This document shows, one piece after another, positions 1 through 6,878 of a stretch of 31,867 nt of DNA. The first letter of the stretch is position 1. The number at the start of each line of letters is the position of its first letter. The stretch is from DIGJ01 sp036658435 (GTDB lineage: Bacteria; Bacillota; Clostridia; Lachnospirales; Lachnospiraceae). The stretch spans positions 1 to 31,867 of the forward strand of contig JAVXEO010000020.1 of NCBI GenBank assembly GCA_036658435.1. The letters run 5' to 3'. The position numbers were made by a program, and so were the translations under genes. The notes below the pieces were generated by a model. It saw only the letters and a program-made list of their open reading frames with translations, was not told where the DNA came from and made no database searches.

Positions 1-131
1 TGGAAAATACCGGAGTATATGTTTGTACCATCTGTGGTTTCTTATACATAGGAGATAACCTGCCGGAGATTTGTCCGGTATGTAAGGTACCAAATTGGAA
101 GTTTGAAAAAATAGAGGGGAGGGTACAGTAA
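1..131 (+). CDS. Rubrerythrin-type protein, C-terminal rubredoxin domain (5' end cut off)
   Basis: The reading frame runs in from the window edge (first full codon at position 3) and stops with TAA at 129-131. The 42 visible residues form a rubredoxin-like FeCys4 domain: VCTICGF near the start and ICPVCKVP about 18 residues later give two Cys-x2-Cys knuckles, followed by the W-K-F-E-K-I-E tail typical of rubrerythrins. In that family this domain passes electrons to a diiron centre that reduces hydrogen peroxide. The diiron part lies outside the window, so a stand-alone rubredoxin or another rubredoxin-tailed protein cannot be excluded. The stop overlaps the next start as TAATG, so the ferredoxin gene is probably translationally coupled and cotranscribed. 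Confidence 0.8.
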   Translation, partial: ENTGVYVCTICGFLYIGDNLPEICPVCKVPNWKFEKIEGRVQ

Positions 132-598
132 TGGCTGAAAAATATGCAGTAAGAAATATACGTCTTTGTACAAAGGATTGCTTGTGTCTTTATGCTTGTC
201 CTACCGGCGCTGCGGATACGGAAAACAGCATTATTGATGTAAGTAAATGCATTGGATGCGGAAGCTGTGCAGATGCCTGCCCGTCTGGAGCAATTTCTAT
301 GGTACCGGTGGAACTTCCTCCTCAGCAGGTACATATGGAAAAAGTAATAGAAGAACTCCATGGGCTTAAACGCAGTAAGTCCTTACAAGAAAGCATTGCA
401 GCTGGTCTCCCGGGAAAGCTGGCCGCGGCCATTGAAAAGTCCAATCGGATTATGGCAGAAGATCTTCTTCGTGAATCCGGTTATATGCTGCCACAGAGCA
501 AAAACGCCCATGATCTTTTGGTGAAAATCCAAAAGGAATATCAAGGAGAAGGGTTCCCAGAAGAAACGGTTGAAAAACTTCTAATTATGCTGAAATAG
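131..598 (+). CDS. 4Fe-4S ferredoxin with helical C-terminal extension
   Basis: A 155-residue protein. The second cluster motif is canonical: C40-x2-C43-x2-C46-x3-C50-P. The first is unusual, C13-x3-C17-x-C19-x3-C23-P, so one of the two clusters may be atypical or absent. Residues 60-155 lack cysteine and look mainly helical and charged; I do not recognise this extension. The gene overlaps the upstream rubrerythrin-type stop by one base (TAATG), which suggests a paired electron-transfer role, for example supplying electrons to the rubredoxin or rubrerythrin. That pairing is inference from context; the ferredoxin fold itself is well supported. Confidence 0.85.
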   Translation: MAEKYAVRNIRLCTKDCLCLYACPTGAADTENSIIDVSKCIGCGSCADACPSGAISMVPVELPPQQVHMEKVIEELHGLKRSKSLQESIAAGLPGKLAAAIEKSNRIMAEDLLRESGYMLPQSKNAHDLLVKIQKEYQGEGFPEETVEKLLIMLK

Positions 599-636
599 GA
601 AAAGTTATTTTATCCACTTTGTAACTAGGTCTAAAA

Positions 637-688
637 AGTCTATATGCATAATAAAGATATTACTGCATAGTCTAAATGCACATACAAT
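637..688 (+). promoter_or_regulatory. Promoter with paired direct repeats before the XRE gene
   Basis: TTACTG (660-665), 17 bases, then TACAAT (683-688) is a plausible sigma-A promoter. Two near-identical 12-mers, agtctatatgca (637-648) and agtctaaatgca (669-680), lie 32 bp apart, about three helical turns. The second falls in the spacer between -35 and -10. A small dyad, acata-caata-tatgt, overlaps the -10. The arrangement fits an operator for autoregulation by the XRE protein encoded just downstream, but no family consensus confirms it. Confidence 0.4.
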
Positions 689-718
689 ATATGTATCTGT
701 ATTTAGGAGGTCAGAGTT

Positions 719-1063
719 ATGAAGGTAAACTATTTGGATATTGGTAAACGAATTCGAACAGCACGTTTGGCAAAGGGACTTTCACAAGAACAACTTGCTG
801 AATTGGTTGGTGTAGGCACGACTCATATTAGTCATATTGAAACCGGAAATACCATTGCAAGCATGAAGTTGTTTATCGCAATTGTGGATACACTTGAGGT
901 ATCTGCCGATGCACTCCTTTGTGACAATTTAGAAAAATCAAAAGATATATTTATGGGTGAAATTGCAGGAGAAGTGAAGGACTGCAGTGAAAAAGAAATT
1001 CGATTTCTTGCCGAGATGATCAAGGCAATGAAACAGGAACTACGAAAAGTTAAATTATTTTAA
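719..1063 (+). CDS. XRE-family helix-turn-helix transcriptional regulator
   Basis: A 114-residue protein. Residues 7-65 are a standard Cro/CI-type helix-turn-helix: IGKRIRTARLAKGLSQEQLA, then GVGTTHISHIETG as recognition helix and turn. The remaining roughly 45 residues are charged and helical, perhaps for dimerisation. A strong AGGAGG (705-710) sits 8 bases before the ATG. The gene has its own promoter and ends in a terminator, so it is monocistronic. Direct repeats over its promoter suggest autoregulation. No toxin, prophage or restriction gene lies beside it, so the target is unknown. Confidence 0.9.
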   Translation: MKVNYLDIGKRIRTARLAKGLSQEQLAELVGVGTTHISHIETGNTIASMKLFIAIVDTLEVSADALLCDNLEKSKDIFMGEIAGEVKDCSEKEIRFLAEMIKAMKQELRKVKLF

Positions 1064-1069
1064 TAAATA

Positions 1070-1108
1070 AAAAAGTTGCTTGGCAGACATGTCATAGCAA
1101 CTTTTTTT
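1070..1108 (+). terminator. Intrinsic terminator after the XRE gene
   Basis: The stem aaaaagttgct (1070-1080) pairs with agcaacttttt (1096-1106) around a 15-nt loop. The run of seven T (1102-1108) overlaps the 3' arm. Confidence 0.85.
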
Positions 1109-1127
1109 AATGATAATATATATCGTA

Positions 1128-1156
1128 TTGTGCAATTAGACTTTTAAGGCTATAAT
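1128..1156 (+). promoter_or_regulatory. Sigma-A-type promoter for the GGDEF gene
   Basis: TTGTGC (1128-1133), 17 bases, then TATAAT (1151-1156). It lies just past the XRE terminator and about 88 bases before the chosen ATG of the diguanylate cyclase. The leader between them is very AT-rich, with overlapping ataattat motifs. Confidence 0.65.
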
Positions 1157-1243
1157 AATTATAAGATAAATAATTATAGAAAGAAAATTTTTAAATATAG
1201 TAAAAAAAATAAGAGTTTGAAAATACAAGGGGATAAGTATAGC

Positions 1244-2596
1244 ATGACATTAGAACAAGAAGCAATTAATTTTATTGACTGTCTTCAAAAACAATATTTT
1301 GAAGAAAGCAATGTAGAAATTATGATACCAAAACTTTCAAAACGAGTCTCATGGATAGGAACCGGGCATACGGAGGTTCTTTATAATGTAGAAAAAATGA
1401 GTGAGGCACTCTTTTGTGAAAGAAAAAAATATCCAGAAAAGTTTACAATTATCAAATTTGATTATTCGGCGCAACGCATAGAAAAAGAAAGTTGTGTTGT
1501 ATTTGGAAAAGTTTATATCATATCAAAAAATCCGGAAATTTCCGATTTTTATATTAGAGTGACGGCGGTGTGTAAAAAAGAAAAAGGGACAATGAAATTG
1601 CTGCATATTCACACGTCCTGCCCGGACAACGATCAGGAAACATTAAATTTGCATATGAAAGAAACAACGACCAAACTGGTTACCAGCAACAATCAGCTGC
1701 AGCTATCAATAGAGCGATATAAAATCATTATGGATCAGGCAACGGATATTTTGTTTGAATGGGATATATTAAAGGATACCTTGGAGGTTTCTGCTAACTG
1801 GGAGAAAAAATTCGGCTATGCAGTTGCTGATAAAAATATTACCAAGTACGTCTTGAAATCCTCAAATATTAATACAGAGGATAAAATGATTTTAACAAAA
1901 ATAATCAAAGACACCCTTTCCGGTGTTCCCTATTCGGAAGTGGAAATCCGTATTCAAGATATTTTTGAAAAATACATATGGTGCCGTATTCGTGTTACGA
2001 CTCAATTTAATACAGAGGGAAAACCGGTTCGTGCAGTAGGAGTTATTTTAGATATTGACGAAGAAAAAAGACAGAAGCTTCTTCTTCAGGAACAAGCCCA
2101 GAGGGACGCATTAACCGGATTGTACAATAAAAATGTAGTGAGGCTTCTAATAGAAGATAAAATAAAAACAACCGGTGAAGAATTTTTTCAGGCACTTATG
2201 ATTATTGATCTGGATAATTTTAAAAAAGTGAATGATACCTATGGACATCTAAGCGGAGATATTGTTTTGTCTGATATTGCAGAGGTTCTTAAAAGACAGT
2301 TTCCAACCACCGATATCGTTGGAAGAATTGGAGGAGATGAATTTTTAGTTTTTTTACCTCAAATAGAGGAAGAATTGTGGGTACAGAATAAAGCGGTATC
2401 ACTTCTCCATTCCTTAAAAAAAGTTCATCCAAATACAAGTGAAGAAGGCATCGAATGCAGTATTGGCATTGCTTTTTCCATTGCAGGAAAGACAGATTAC
2501 TACACCCTTTTTCAGCATGCAGATCAGGCACTATATCAAATTAAAGGCAGCGGAAAAAATAGAGTTGGTATTTATGATTCATCAAAAAGCGAATAG
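1244..2596 (+). CDS. PAS-GGDEF diguanylate cyclase with an N-terminal NTF2-like region
   Basis: Predicted to make cyclic di-GMP from two GTP. The frame is open from a TTG at 1217, but AAGGGGA (about 1227-1233) fits the ATG at 1244 better, giving 450 residues. Residues 1-125 resemble an NTF2/SnoaL-like sensory domain (tentative). About 155-275 is a PAS/PAC unit (ERYKIIMDQATDILFEWD, then GVILDIDEEK). About 285-445 is the GGDEF domain, with DALTGLYNK at its start and an intact GGDEF signature at 363-367, so it is probably active. The product-inhibition site (RxxD shortly upstream of the signature) reads PTTD, so feedback inhibition there is probably lost. No signal peptide or membrane segment is visible, so it is likely cytoplasmic. 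It stands alone with its own promoter. Confidence 0.88.
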   Translation: MTLEQEAINFIDCLQKQYFEESNVEIMIPKLSKRVSWIGTGHTEVLYNVEKMSEALFCERKKYPEKFTIIKFDYSAQRIEKESCVVFGKVYIISKNPEISDFYIRVTAVCKKEKGTMKLLHIHTSCPDNDQETLNLHMKETTTKLVTSNNQLQLSIERYKIIMDQATDILFEWDILKDTLEVSANWEKKFGYAVADKNITKYVLKSSNINTEDKMILTKIIKDTLSGVPYSEVEIRIQDIFEKYIWCRIRVTTQFNTEGKPVRAVGVILDIDEEKRQKLLLQEQAQRDALTGLYNKNVVRLLIEDKIKTTGEEFFQALMIIDLDNFKKVNDTYGHLSGDIVLSDIAEVLKRQFPTTDIVGRIGGDEFLVFLPQIEEELWVQNKAVSLLHSLKKVHPNTSEEGIECSIGIAFSIAGKTDYYTLFQHADQALYQIKGSGKNRVGIYDSSKSE

Positions 2597-2690
2597 TATG
2601 AGAAAAAATTAACAAAAATTAATTGAATACATTAGCATAGAATTTCAATAAAAAGGATAAAATTGGAAATCACATTTTTTTTAGGATACA

Positions 2691-2725
2691 TTTTAACTAA
2701 ATATAGAATGAATATTTGGTTAAAA
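2691..2725. repeat. 14-bp inverted repeat upstream of the alcohol dehydrogenase
   Basis: ttttaactaaatat (2691-2704) pairs with atatttggttaaaa (2712-2725) across a 7-nt loop, with one G-T pair. It lies 95 bp after the GGDEF stop. No T-run follows on the plus strand, so it is a poor intrinsic terminator. It could be a processing hairpin, a weak terminator or a second operator for the gene downstream. Confidence 0.5.
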
Positions 2726-2786
2726 GAAACAAAATTCAAGCAAATTGCTATACATTGTTATATGATTAACAAACAAAAGATAATGC

Positions 2787-2815
2787 TTGTGTTAAAACTT
2801 TAACAGTGATATAAT
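2787..2815 (+). promoter_or_regulatory. Promoter of the alcohol dehydrogenase gene
   Basis: TATAAT at 2810-2815 is a perfect -10. TTGTGT at 2787-2792, with 17-bp spacing, is a weak -35. The Rex-like dyad overlaps the -35 and spacer, where a bound repressor would block RNA polymerase. Confidence 0.65.
2790..2805. promoter_or_regulatory. Rex-type redox operator
   Basis: TGTTAA-AACT-TTAACA is a perfect dyad that matches the core of the Rex consensus TTGTTAAnnnnTTAACAA. Rex is released from DNA by NADH, and in Clostridia it commonly represses fermentation dehydrogenases. The position over the promoter of an alcohol dehydrogenase fits. The rex gene is not in the window. Confidence 0.7.
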
Positions 2816-2856
2816 AACCATTGTAATAAAACAAATTATTTAGGAGGATTCTTATA

Positions 2857-4029
2857 ATGATGCGATTTACTTTACCAAGAGATATGTATTATGGAAAAGG
2901 CGCTTTAGAGCAGTTAAAGAACTTAGATGGAAAGAAAGCTATCCTTGTATTAGGTGGCGGTTCTATGAAGAAATTTGGGTTTGTTGATAAAGTTTTAGGA
3001 TATTTAAAAGAAGCAGGAATTGAAACACAATTATTTGAAAATGTAGAACCGGATCCATCGGTAGAAACAGTAATGAAGGGTGCGGAAGCAATGAGAGAAT
3101 TTAATCCGGACTGGATCATTGCTATGGGTGGTGGATCACCAATTGATGCTGCAAAGGCAATGTGGGTATTTTATGAATATCCGGAAACTACATTTGAAGA
3201 CATTATTCAGCCATTTTCTTTCCCTACGTTAAGAAAGAAAGCAAGATTTTTAGCAATTCCATCTACCTCCGGAACCGCTACAGAAGTAACGGCGTTCTCT
3301 GTTATTACAGACTATGAAAAAGGAATTAAATATCCATTGGCAGATTTTAATATTACACCGGATATTGCTATTGTAGACCCTGCATTAGCAGAAACCATGC
3401 CGGCACAATTAACAGCACATACAGGAATGGATGCATTGACTCATGCAATGGAAGCTTATGTATCTACATTAAATAGTCCATTTACAGACCCTCTTGCAAT
3501 CAAAGCAGTTCAGATGGTTTTTGAATATTTACCGGAATCTTATAAAGGAAATATGGATGCCAGAGAGCAGATGCATTATGCACAGTGCTTAGCAGGGCAG
3601 GCTTTCTCCAATGCATTATTGGGTATTGTACATTCTATGGCACATAAAACCGGTGCAGCGTTCTCTACCGGACATATTCCTCATGGCTGTGCAAATGCTA
3701 TTTATCTTCCATATGTTATTAAATTCAACGCAAAAAATGCAGAATCTCGTTATGCAGACATTGCTAGAAGTGCCGGAATTACAGGAACTGACAGTGAATG
3801 TGTTGCAAAACTTTGTGATAAAATTGATTTATACAATAAAGAATTAAGCATTCCAAAAACATTAAAAGAATTTGGAATTAATGAAGAGGAATTCAAGGAA
3901 AAAGTTTCTAAGATTTCCGTATTAGCAATAGGAGATGCATGTACAGGATCCAATCCAAGACCAATTACACCGGCGGAGATGGAAAAATTATTTACCTGCA
4001 TTTACTATGGTACAGAGGTAGACTTCTAA
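2857..4029 (+). CDS. Iron-containing alcohol dehydrogenase (butanol dehydrogenase-like)
   Basis: A 390-residue cytoplasmic group III alcohol dehydrogenase, reducing aldehydes to alcohols with NAD(P)H. The N-terminal nucleotide-binding domain includes GGGS (33-36) and GGGSPIDAAKAMW (91-103); STSGTATEV follows at 137-144. The C-terminal metal site can be assigned by analogy with FucO: D192, H196, H259 and H276, with H263 nearby. The glycine-rich segment near residue 35, where NADH enzymes usually carry an aspartate, hints at NADPH preference. A strong AGGAGG precedes two consecutive ATGs; the first is used here. A Rex-like operator covers the promoter and a hairpin follows the gene, so it is probably monocistronic and induced at high NADH. 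The physiological substrate cannot be read from sequence. Confidence 0.92.
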   Translation: MMRFTLPRDMYYGKGALEQLKNLDGKKAILVLGGGSMKKFGFVDKVLGYLKEAGIETQLFENVEPDPSVETVMKGAEAMREFNPDWIIAMGGGSPIDAAKAMWVFYEYPETTFEDIIQPFSFPTLRKKARFLAIPSTSGTATEVTAFSVITDYEKGIKYPLADFNITPDIAIVDPALAETMPAQLTAHTGMDALTHAMEAYVSTLNSPFTDPLAIKAVQMVFEYLPESYKGNMDAREQMHYAQCLAGQAFSNALLGIVHSMAHKTGAAFSTGHIPHGCANAIYLPYVIKFNAKNAESRYADIARSAGITGTDSECVAKLCDKIDLYNKELSIPKTLKEFGINEEEFKEKVSKISVLAIGDACTGSNPRPITPAEMEKLFTCIYYGTEVDF

Positions 4030-4051
4030 ATTAAGATAGATCAGAACAAAA

Positions 4052-4098
4052 GTGCCCTTACACTATATAATGTGAATCCATAGTGTAGGGGTATCTTT
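4052..4098 (+). terminator. Probable terminator after the alcohol dehydrogenase
   Basis: cccttacacta (4055-4065) pairs with tagtgtagggg (4081-4091), 11 bp with one G-T pair. The following tract, tatcttt, is only moderately T-rich, so termination may be incomplete. Confidence 0.6.
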
Positions 4099-4150
4099 AC
4101 GTAATGTTGAAAATGAATCAGAAAAAAGCCGGTAATCCAATAAAATCAGC

Positions 4151-4179
4151 TTGCCTATCATTAGGTGTAATGCTATAAT
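4151..4179 (+). promoter_or_regulatory. Promoter of nfnAB
   Basis: TTGCCT (4151-4156), 17 bases, TATAAT (4174-4179). The -10 is preceded by TGC, an extended -10 element. The start codon is 48 bases beyond it. Confidence 0.75.
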
Positions 4180-4226
4180 ATGGTTGAATTTAAGGTTTTA
4201 CAAAAAGAATAAGTGGAGGAAATAGG

Positions 4227-5117
4227 ATGTTTAAGATTGTAAAAAAAGAACAATTGTCAGAAATGATTTACCTTTTTGATGTAGAAGCACCCAGAGTTGC
4301 AAAACATTGTTATCCGGGACAATTCATCATTGTAAAGATGGACGAAATGGGTGAAAGAATACCCTTAACGATTTGCGATTATGACAGGGAAGCCGGAACG
4401 GTTACTATTGTATTTCAAACCGTCGGAGCCTCTACAGAGAAAATGAAAGATTTAAAAGAAGGGGATGCATTTCTTGATTTTGTAGGACCTCTTGGCAAAG
4501 CCACGGAACTGATAGAAGAAAACCCAGAAGACTTAAAAAAGAAGAATATTTTATTTGTTGCCGGCGGGGTTGGAACCGCACCGATTTATCCACAGGTAAA
4601 ATGGATGAAACAAAATGGCTATGACGTAGACGTTATTATTGGAGCAAGAAATAAAAGTTTAATCATATTAGAAGATGCCATGAAACAGTGGGCAAAAAAT
4701 GTTTATATTGCAACGGATGATGGATCTTATGGATTTAAGGGCAATGTAAATGATAAAATTAAAGACTTAATTCAAAATGAAGGAAAAAAATACGACTTAG
4801 TAATCGCCATTGGTCCGGTTATTATGATGAAATTTGTGTGTATTTTAACAAAAGAACTGGGAATACATACGGTAGTAAGCATGAATCCGGTTATGGTAGA
4901 TGGAACGGGTATGTGTGGAGCCTGTCGTTTGACGGTTGGTGGAGAAGTTAAATTTGCCTGTGTAGATGGACCTGAATTTGACGGACACCTTGTTAATTTT
5001 GATGAATCCATGAAAAGACAACAGATGTATAAGACAGAAGAAGGAAGAGCAAGTTTACGTTTAACAGAGGGAAAGACCCATCATGGCGGCTGTGGACATT
5101 GCGGAGGTGATGAATAA
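4227..5117 (+). CDS. nfnA: Ferredoxin:NADP transhydrogenase, FAD/2Fe-2S subunit (NfnA/SudB-like)
   Basis: The 296-residue partner of the gene downstream. NfnAB bifurcates electrons, coupling NADH and reduced ferredoxin oxidation to NADP reduction. The N-terminal flavin-binding barrel carries RIPLTICDYD (44-53). A dinucleotide-binding region follows, with AGGVGTAPIYP (112-122). The C-terminal 2Fe-2S site shows C230, C233 and C245, with D225 just before; Asp plus three Cys ligation is known for this family. An extra His/Cys-rich tail, HHGGCGHCGG, ends the protein. Its TAA overlaps the next ATG by one base, so the two subunits are translationally coupled. The same fold occurs in dihydroorotate dehydrogenase electron-transfer subunits, but pairing with the next gene supports NfnA. 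Confidence 0.9.
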   Translation: MFKIVKKEQLSEMIYLFDVEAPRVAKHCYPGQFIIVKMDEMGERIPLTICDYDREAGTVTIVFQTVGASTEKMKDLKEGDAFLDFVGPLGKATELIEENPEDLKKKNILFVAGGVGTAPIYPQVKWMKQNGYDVDVIIGARNKSLIILEDAMKQWAKNVYIATDDGSYGFKGNVNDKIKDLIQNEGKKYDLVIAIGPVIMMKFVCILTKELGIHTVVSMNPVMVDGTGMCGACRLTVGGEVKFACVDGPEFDGHLVNFDESMKRQQMYKTEEGRASLRLTEGKTHHGGCGHCGGDE

Positions 5118-6505
5118 TGGAAGTGAATGTATTAAAACGAATTCCTGTAAGAGAACAGGAACCAAAAGTACGCGCAACAAATTTTGATGAAGTTTGTCTT
5201 GGATATAATGAAGAAGAGGCGGTTGCAGAAGCCAGCCGTTGTCTAAATTGCAAAAATGCGAAGTGTATAGCCGGTTGTCCGGTATCCATTGATATTCCTG
5301 GATTTATTAAAAAGGTGGCAGAAAGAAACTTTGAAGAAGCGTATCATGTAATCAATCAATATTCTGCTCTTCCAGCGGTGTGCGGACGTGTCTGCCCTCA
5401 AGAGTCTCAATGTGAATGCCGATGCATTCGTGGAATTAAGGGAGAAGCCGTATCCATTGGAAAGCTAGAGCGATTTGTAGCAGACTGGGCAAGAGTACAT
5501 GGAATTAAGCCAAAAGCACCGGAATCAACCAACGGCAAAAAAGTTGCGGTTATTGGATCAGGTCCGGCGGGGCTTACCTGTGCAGGAGACTTAGCAAAAT
5601 TAGGTTATGAGGTAACTATTTTTGAAGCACTTCATGAGACCGGCGGCGTGCTTTCTTACGGAATTCCAGAATTTCGACTGCCTAAAAAAGATGTCGTTCA
5701 GCCAGAAGTGGAGAACGTAAAGGCTTTAGGCGTTAAGATTGAAAAAAATGTGGTAATCGGTAAATCCACTACCATTGATGAATTATTAGAAGAGGAAGGA
5801 TTTGATGCTGTATTTGTTGGATCCGGTGCCGGACTTCCTATGTTTATGGGCATTCCGGGAGAAAATGCAAATGGTGTGTTCTCCGCGAATGAATATTTAA
5901 CACGCTCTAATTTGATGAAGGCATTCCGAGAGGAATATGATACTCCAATTATAGCAGGACAAAAGGTTGCGGTTGTTGGTGGTGGAAATGTTGCAATGGA
6001 CGCAGCAAGAACCGCACTTCGTCTAGGCGCCGAAGTACACATTGTATATCGCAGAAGTGAGGAAGAACTTCCTGCCAGAGCAGAAGAAGTACACCATGCA
6101 AAAGAAGAGGGAGTTATTTTCGATCTCTTGACCAATCCAACTGAAATTTTAGTGGATGAAAATGGATGGGTTAGAGGAATGACCTGTGTAAAAATGGAAC
6201 TTGGGGAAGCGGACGCATCGGGAAGAAGAAGACCTACTGTGATTCCCGGATCTGAGTTTGAATTGAAATTGGATACGGTGGTTATGTCTCTTGGAACAAG
6301 TCCAAATCCATTGATATCTTCCACTACAAAGGGCTTAGATATTAATAAGCGCAAATGTATCATTGCAGAGGAAGAAACAGGAGCTACTACCAAAACGGGA
6401 GTTTACGCAGGTGGAGATGCTGTTACAGGAGCAGCTACCGTAATTCTTGCAATGGGAGCAGGAAAAGCAGCAGCAAAAGGAATTGATGAGTTTTTAAAGA
6501 AATAG
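5117..6505 (+). CDS. nfnB: Ferredoxin:NADP transhydrogenase, FAD/2x4Fe-4S subunit (NfnB/GltD-like)
   Basis: A 462-residue protein like the glutamate synthase small subunit. The N-terminal domain carries cysteines for two 4Fe-4S clusters: C42, C45, C50, C54 and C89, C93, C99, C103. An FAD-binding fold starts with GSGPAGL (147-153), and the NAD(P)-binding fold contains GGGNVAMDAAR (288-298). The C-terminal GGDAVTGAATVILAMGAGK closes the FAD site. No glutamate synthase large subunit is adjacent and the gene overlaps nfnA, so a transhydrogenase role is preferred over glutamate synthase. The enzyme is expected to be cytoplasmic and to supply NADPH for biosynthesis, including glutamate dehydrogenase. 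No clear terminator follows; the next promoter begins 12 bases later. Confidence 0.92.
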   Translation: MEVNVLKRIPVREQEPKVRATNFDEVCLGYNEEEAVAEASRCLNCKNAKCIAGCPVSIDIPGFIKKVAERNFEEAYHVINQYSALPAVCGRVCPQESQCECRCIRGIKGEAVSIGKLERFVADWARVHGIKPKAPESTNGKKVAVIGSGPAGLTCAGDLAKLGYEVTIFEALHETGGVLSYGIPEFRLPKKDVVQPEVENVKALGVKIEKNVVIGKSTTIDELLEEEGFDAVFVGSGAGLPMFMGIPGENANGVFSANEYLTRSNLMKAFREEYDTPIIAGQKVAVVGGGNVAMDAARTALRLGAEVHIVYRRSEEELPARAEEVHHAKEEGVIFDLLTNPTEILVDENGWVRGMTCVKMELGEADASGRRRPTVIPGSEFELKLDTVVMSLGTSPNPLISSTTKGLDINKRKCIIAEEETGATTKTGVYAGGDAVTGAATVILAMGAGKAAAKGIDEFLKK

Positions 6506-6517
6506 TGAGAAAAAACA

Positions 6518-6546
6518 TTGACATCCCTTTGTTATTTTTATATAAT
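6518..6546 (+). promoter_or_regulatory. Perfect consensus sigma-A promoter driving the speD leader RNA
   Basis: TTGACA (6518-6523), exactly 17 bases, TATAAT (6541-6546): both hexamers are perfect. Transcription should begin near 6552-6554. It is the strongest promoter in the window, as expected for a stable RNA or for an operon held in check by attenuation. Confidence 0.9.
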
Positions 6547-6751
6547 CATAGTAGCAAAAGCATAAGAGAATTTTTGCAGGAATTTTATTAAAACATAGGC
6601 GACACAAGTTGCCCTATTGATTGAGTGAAAAACTCAAATTTTATAAGTTGATGTTAAAATAATTTAACATTGAGTTGGTGACTAACAACCGTGTGTCTTT
6701 GAGACACATCACACTTGTGAAACAATCAATAAGAGTAGTAAAAGTAAATTC

Positions 6752-6779
6752 TTGCTATATAGACTCTAAATGCTATATT
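6752..6779 (+). promoter_or_regulatory. Possible second promoter inside the speD leader
   Basis: TTGCTA (6752-6757), 16 bases, TATATT (6774-6779), preceded by TGC as an extended -10. It overlaps the 3' side of the leader's closing stem. Transcripts from here would still meet the terminator at 6831-6878. Confidence 0.3.
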
Positions 6780-6830
6780 GGATAAATAAAATGCGAATGT
6801 AAGTTCAAATATAAATAAAACAATTAGTAA

Positions 6831-6878
6831 AAATACAAGTGTAATGGTCATCGTACCTCATGCACTTGTATTTTTTTT
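6831..6878 (+). terminator. Intrinsic terminator in the speD leader
   Basis: aaatacaagtg (6831-6841) pairs with cacttgtattt (6863-6873), 11 bp, around a 21-nt loop. A run of eight T (6871-6878) overlaps the stem end. It ends 29 bases before the speD ATG with no promoter between, so speD expression requires read-through. Confidence 0.88.

Noticed and set aside
5698..6393. Long minus-strand open frame opposite nfnB
   Set aside because: It is a low-complexity serine/proline-rich shadow of a well-conserved gene and has no promoter or ribosome site.
5117..6505. Glutamate synthase small subunit
   Set aside because: No large subunit is nearby and the gene overlaps nfnA, so the transhydrogenase subunit is the better reading.
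6652..6669. Second Rex-like dyad, TGTTAA...TTAACA, in the speD leader
   Set aside because: The half-sites are 6 bases apart instead of 4, and they form an RNA hairpin inside a folded domain, well downstream of the promoter.
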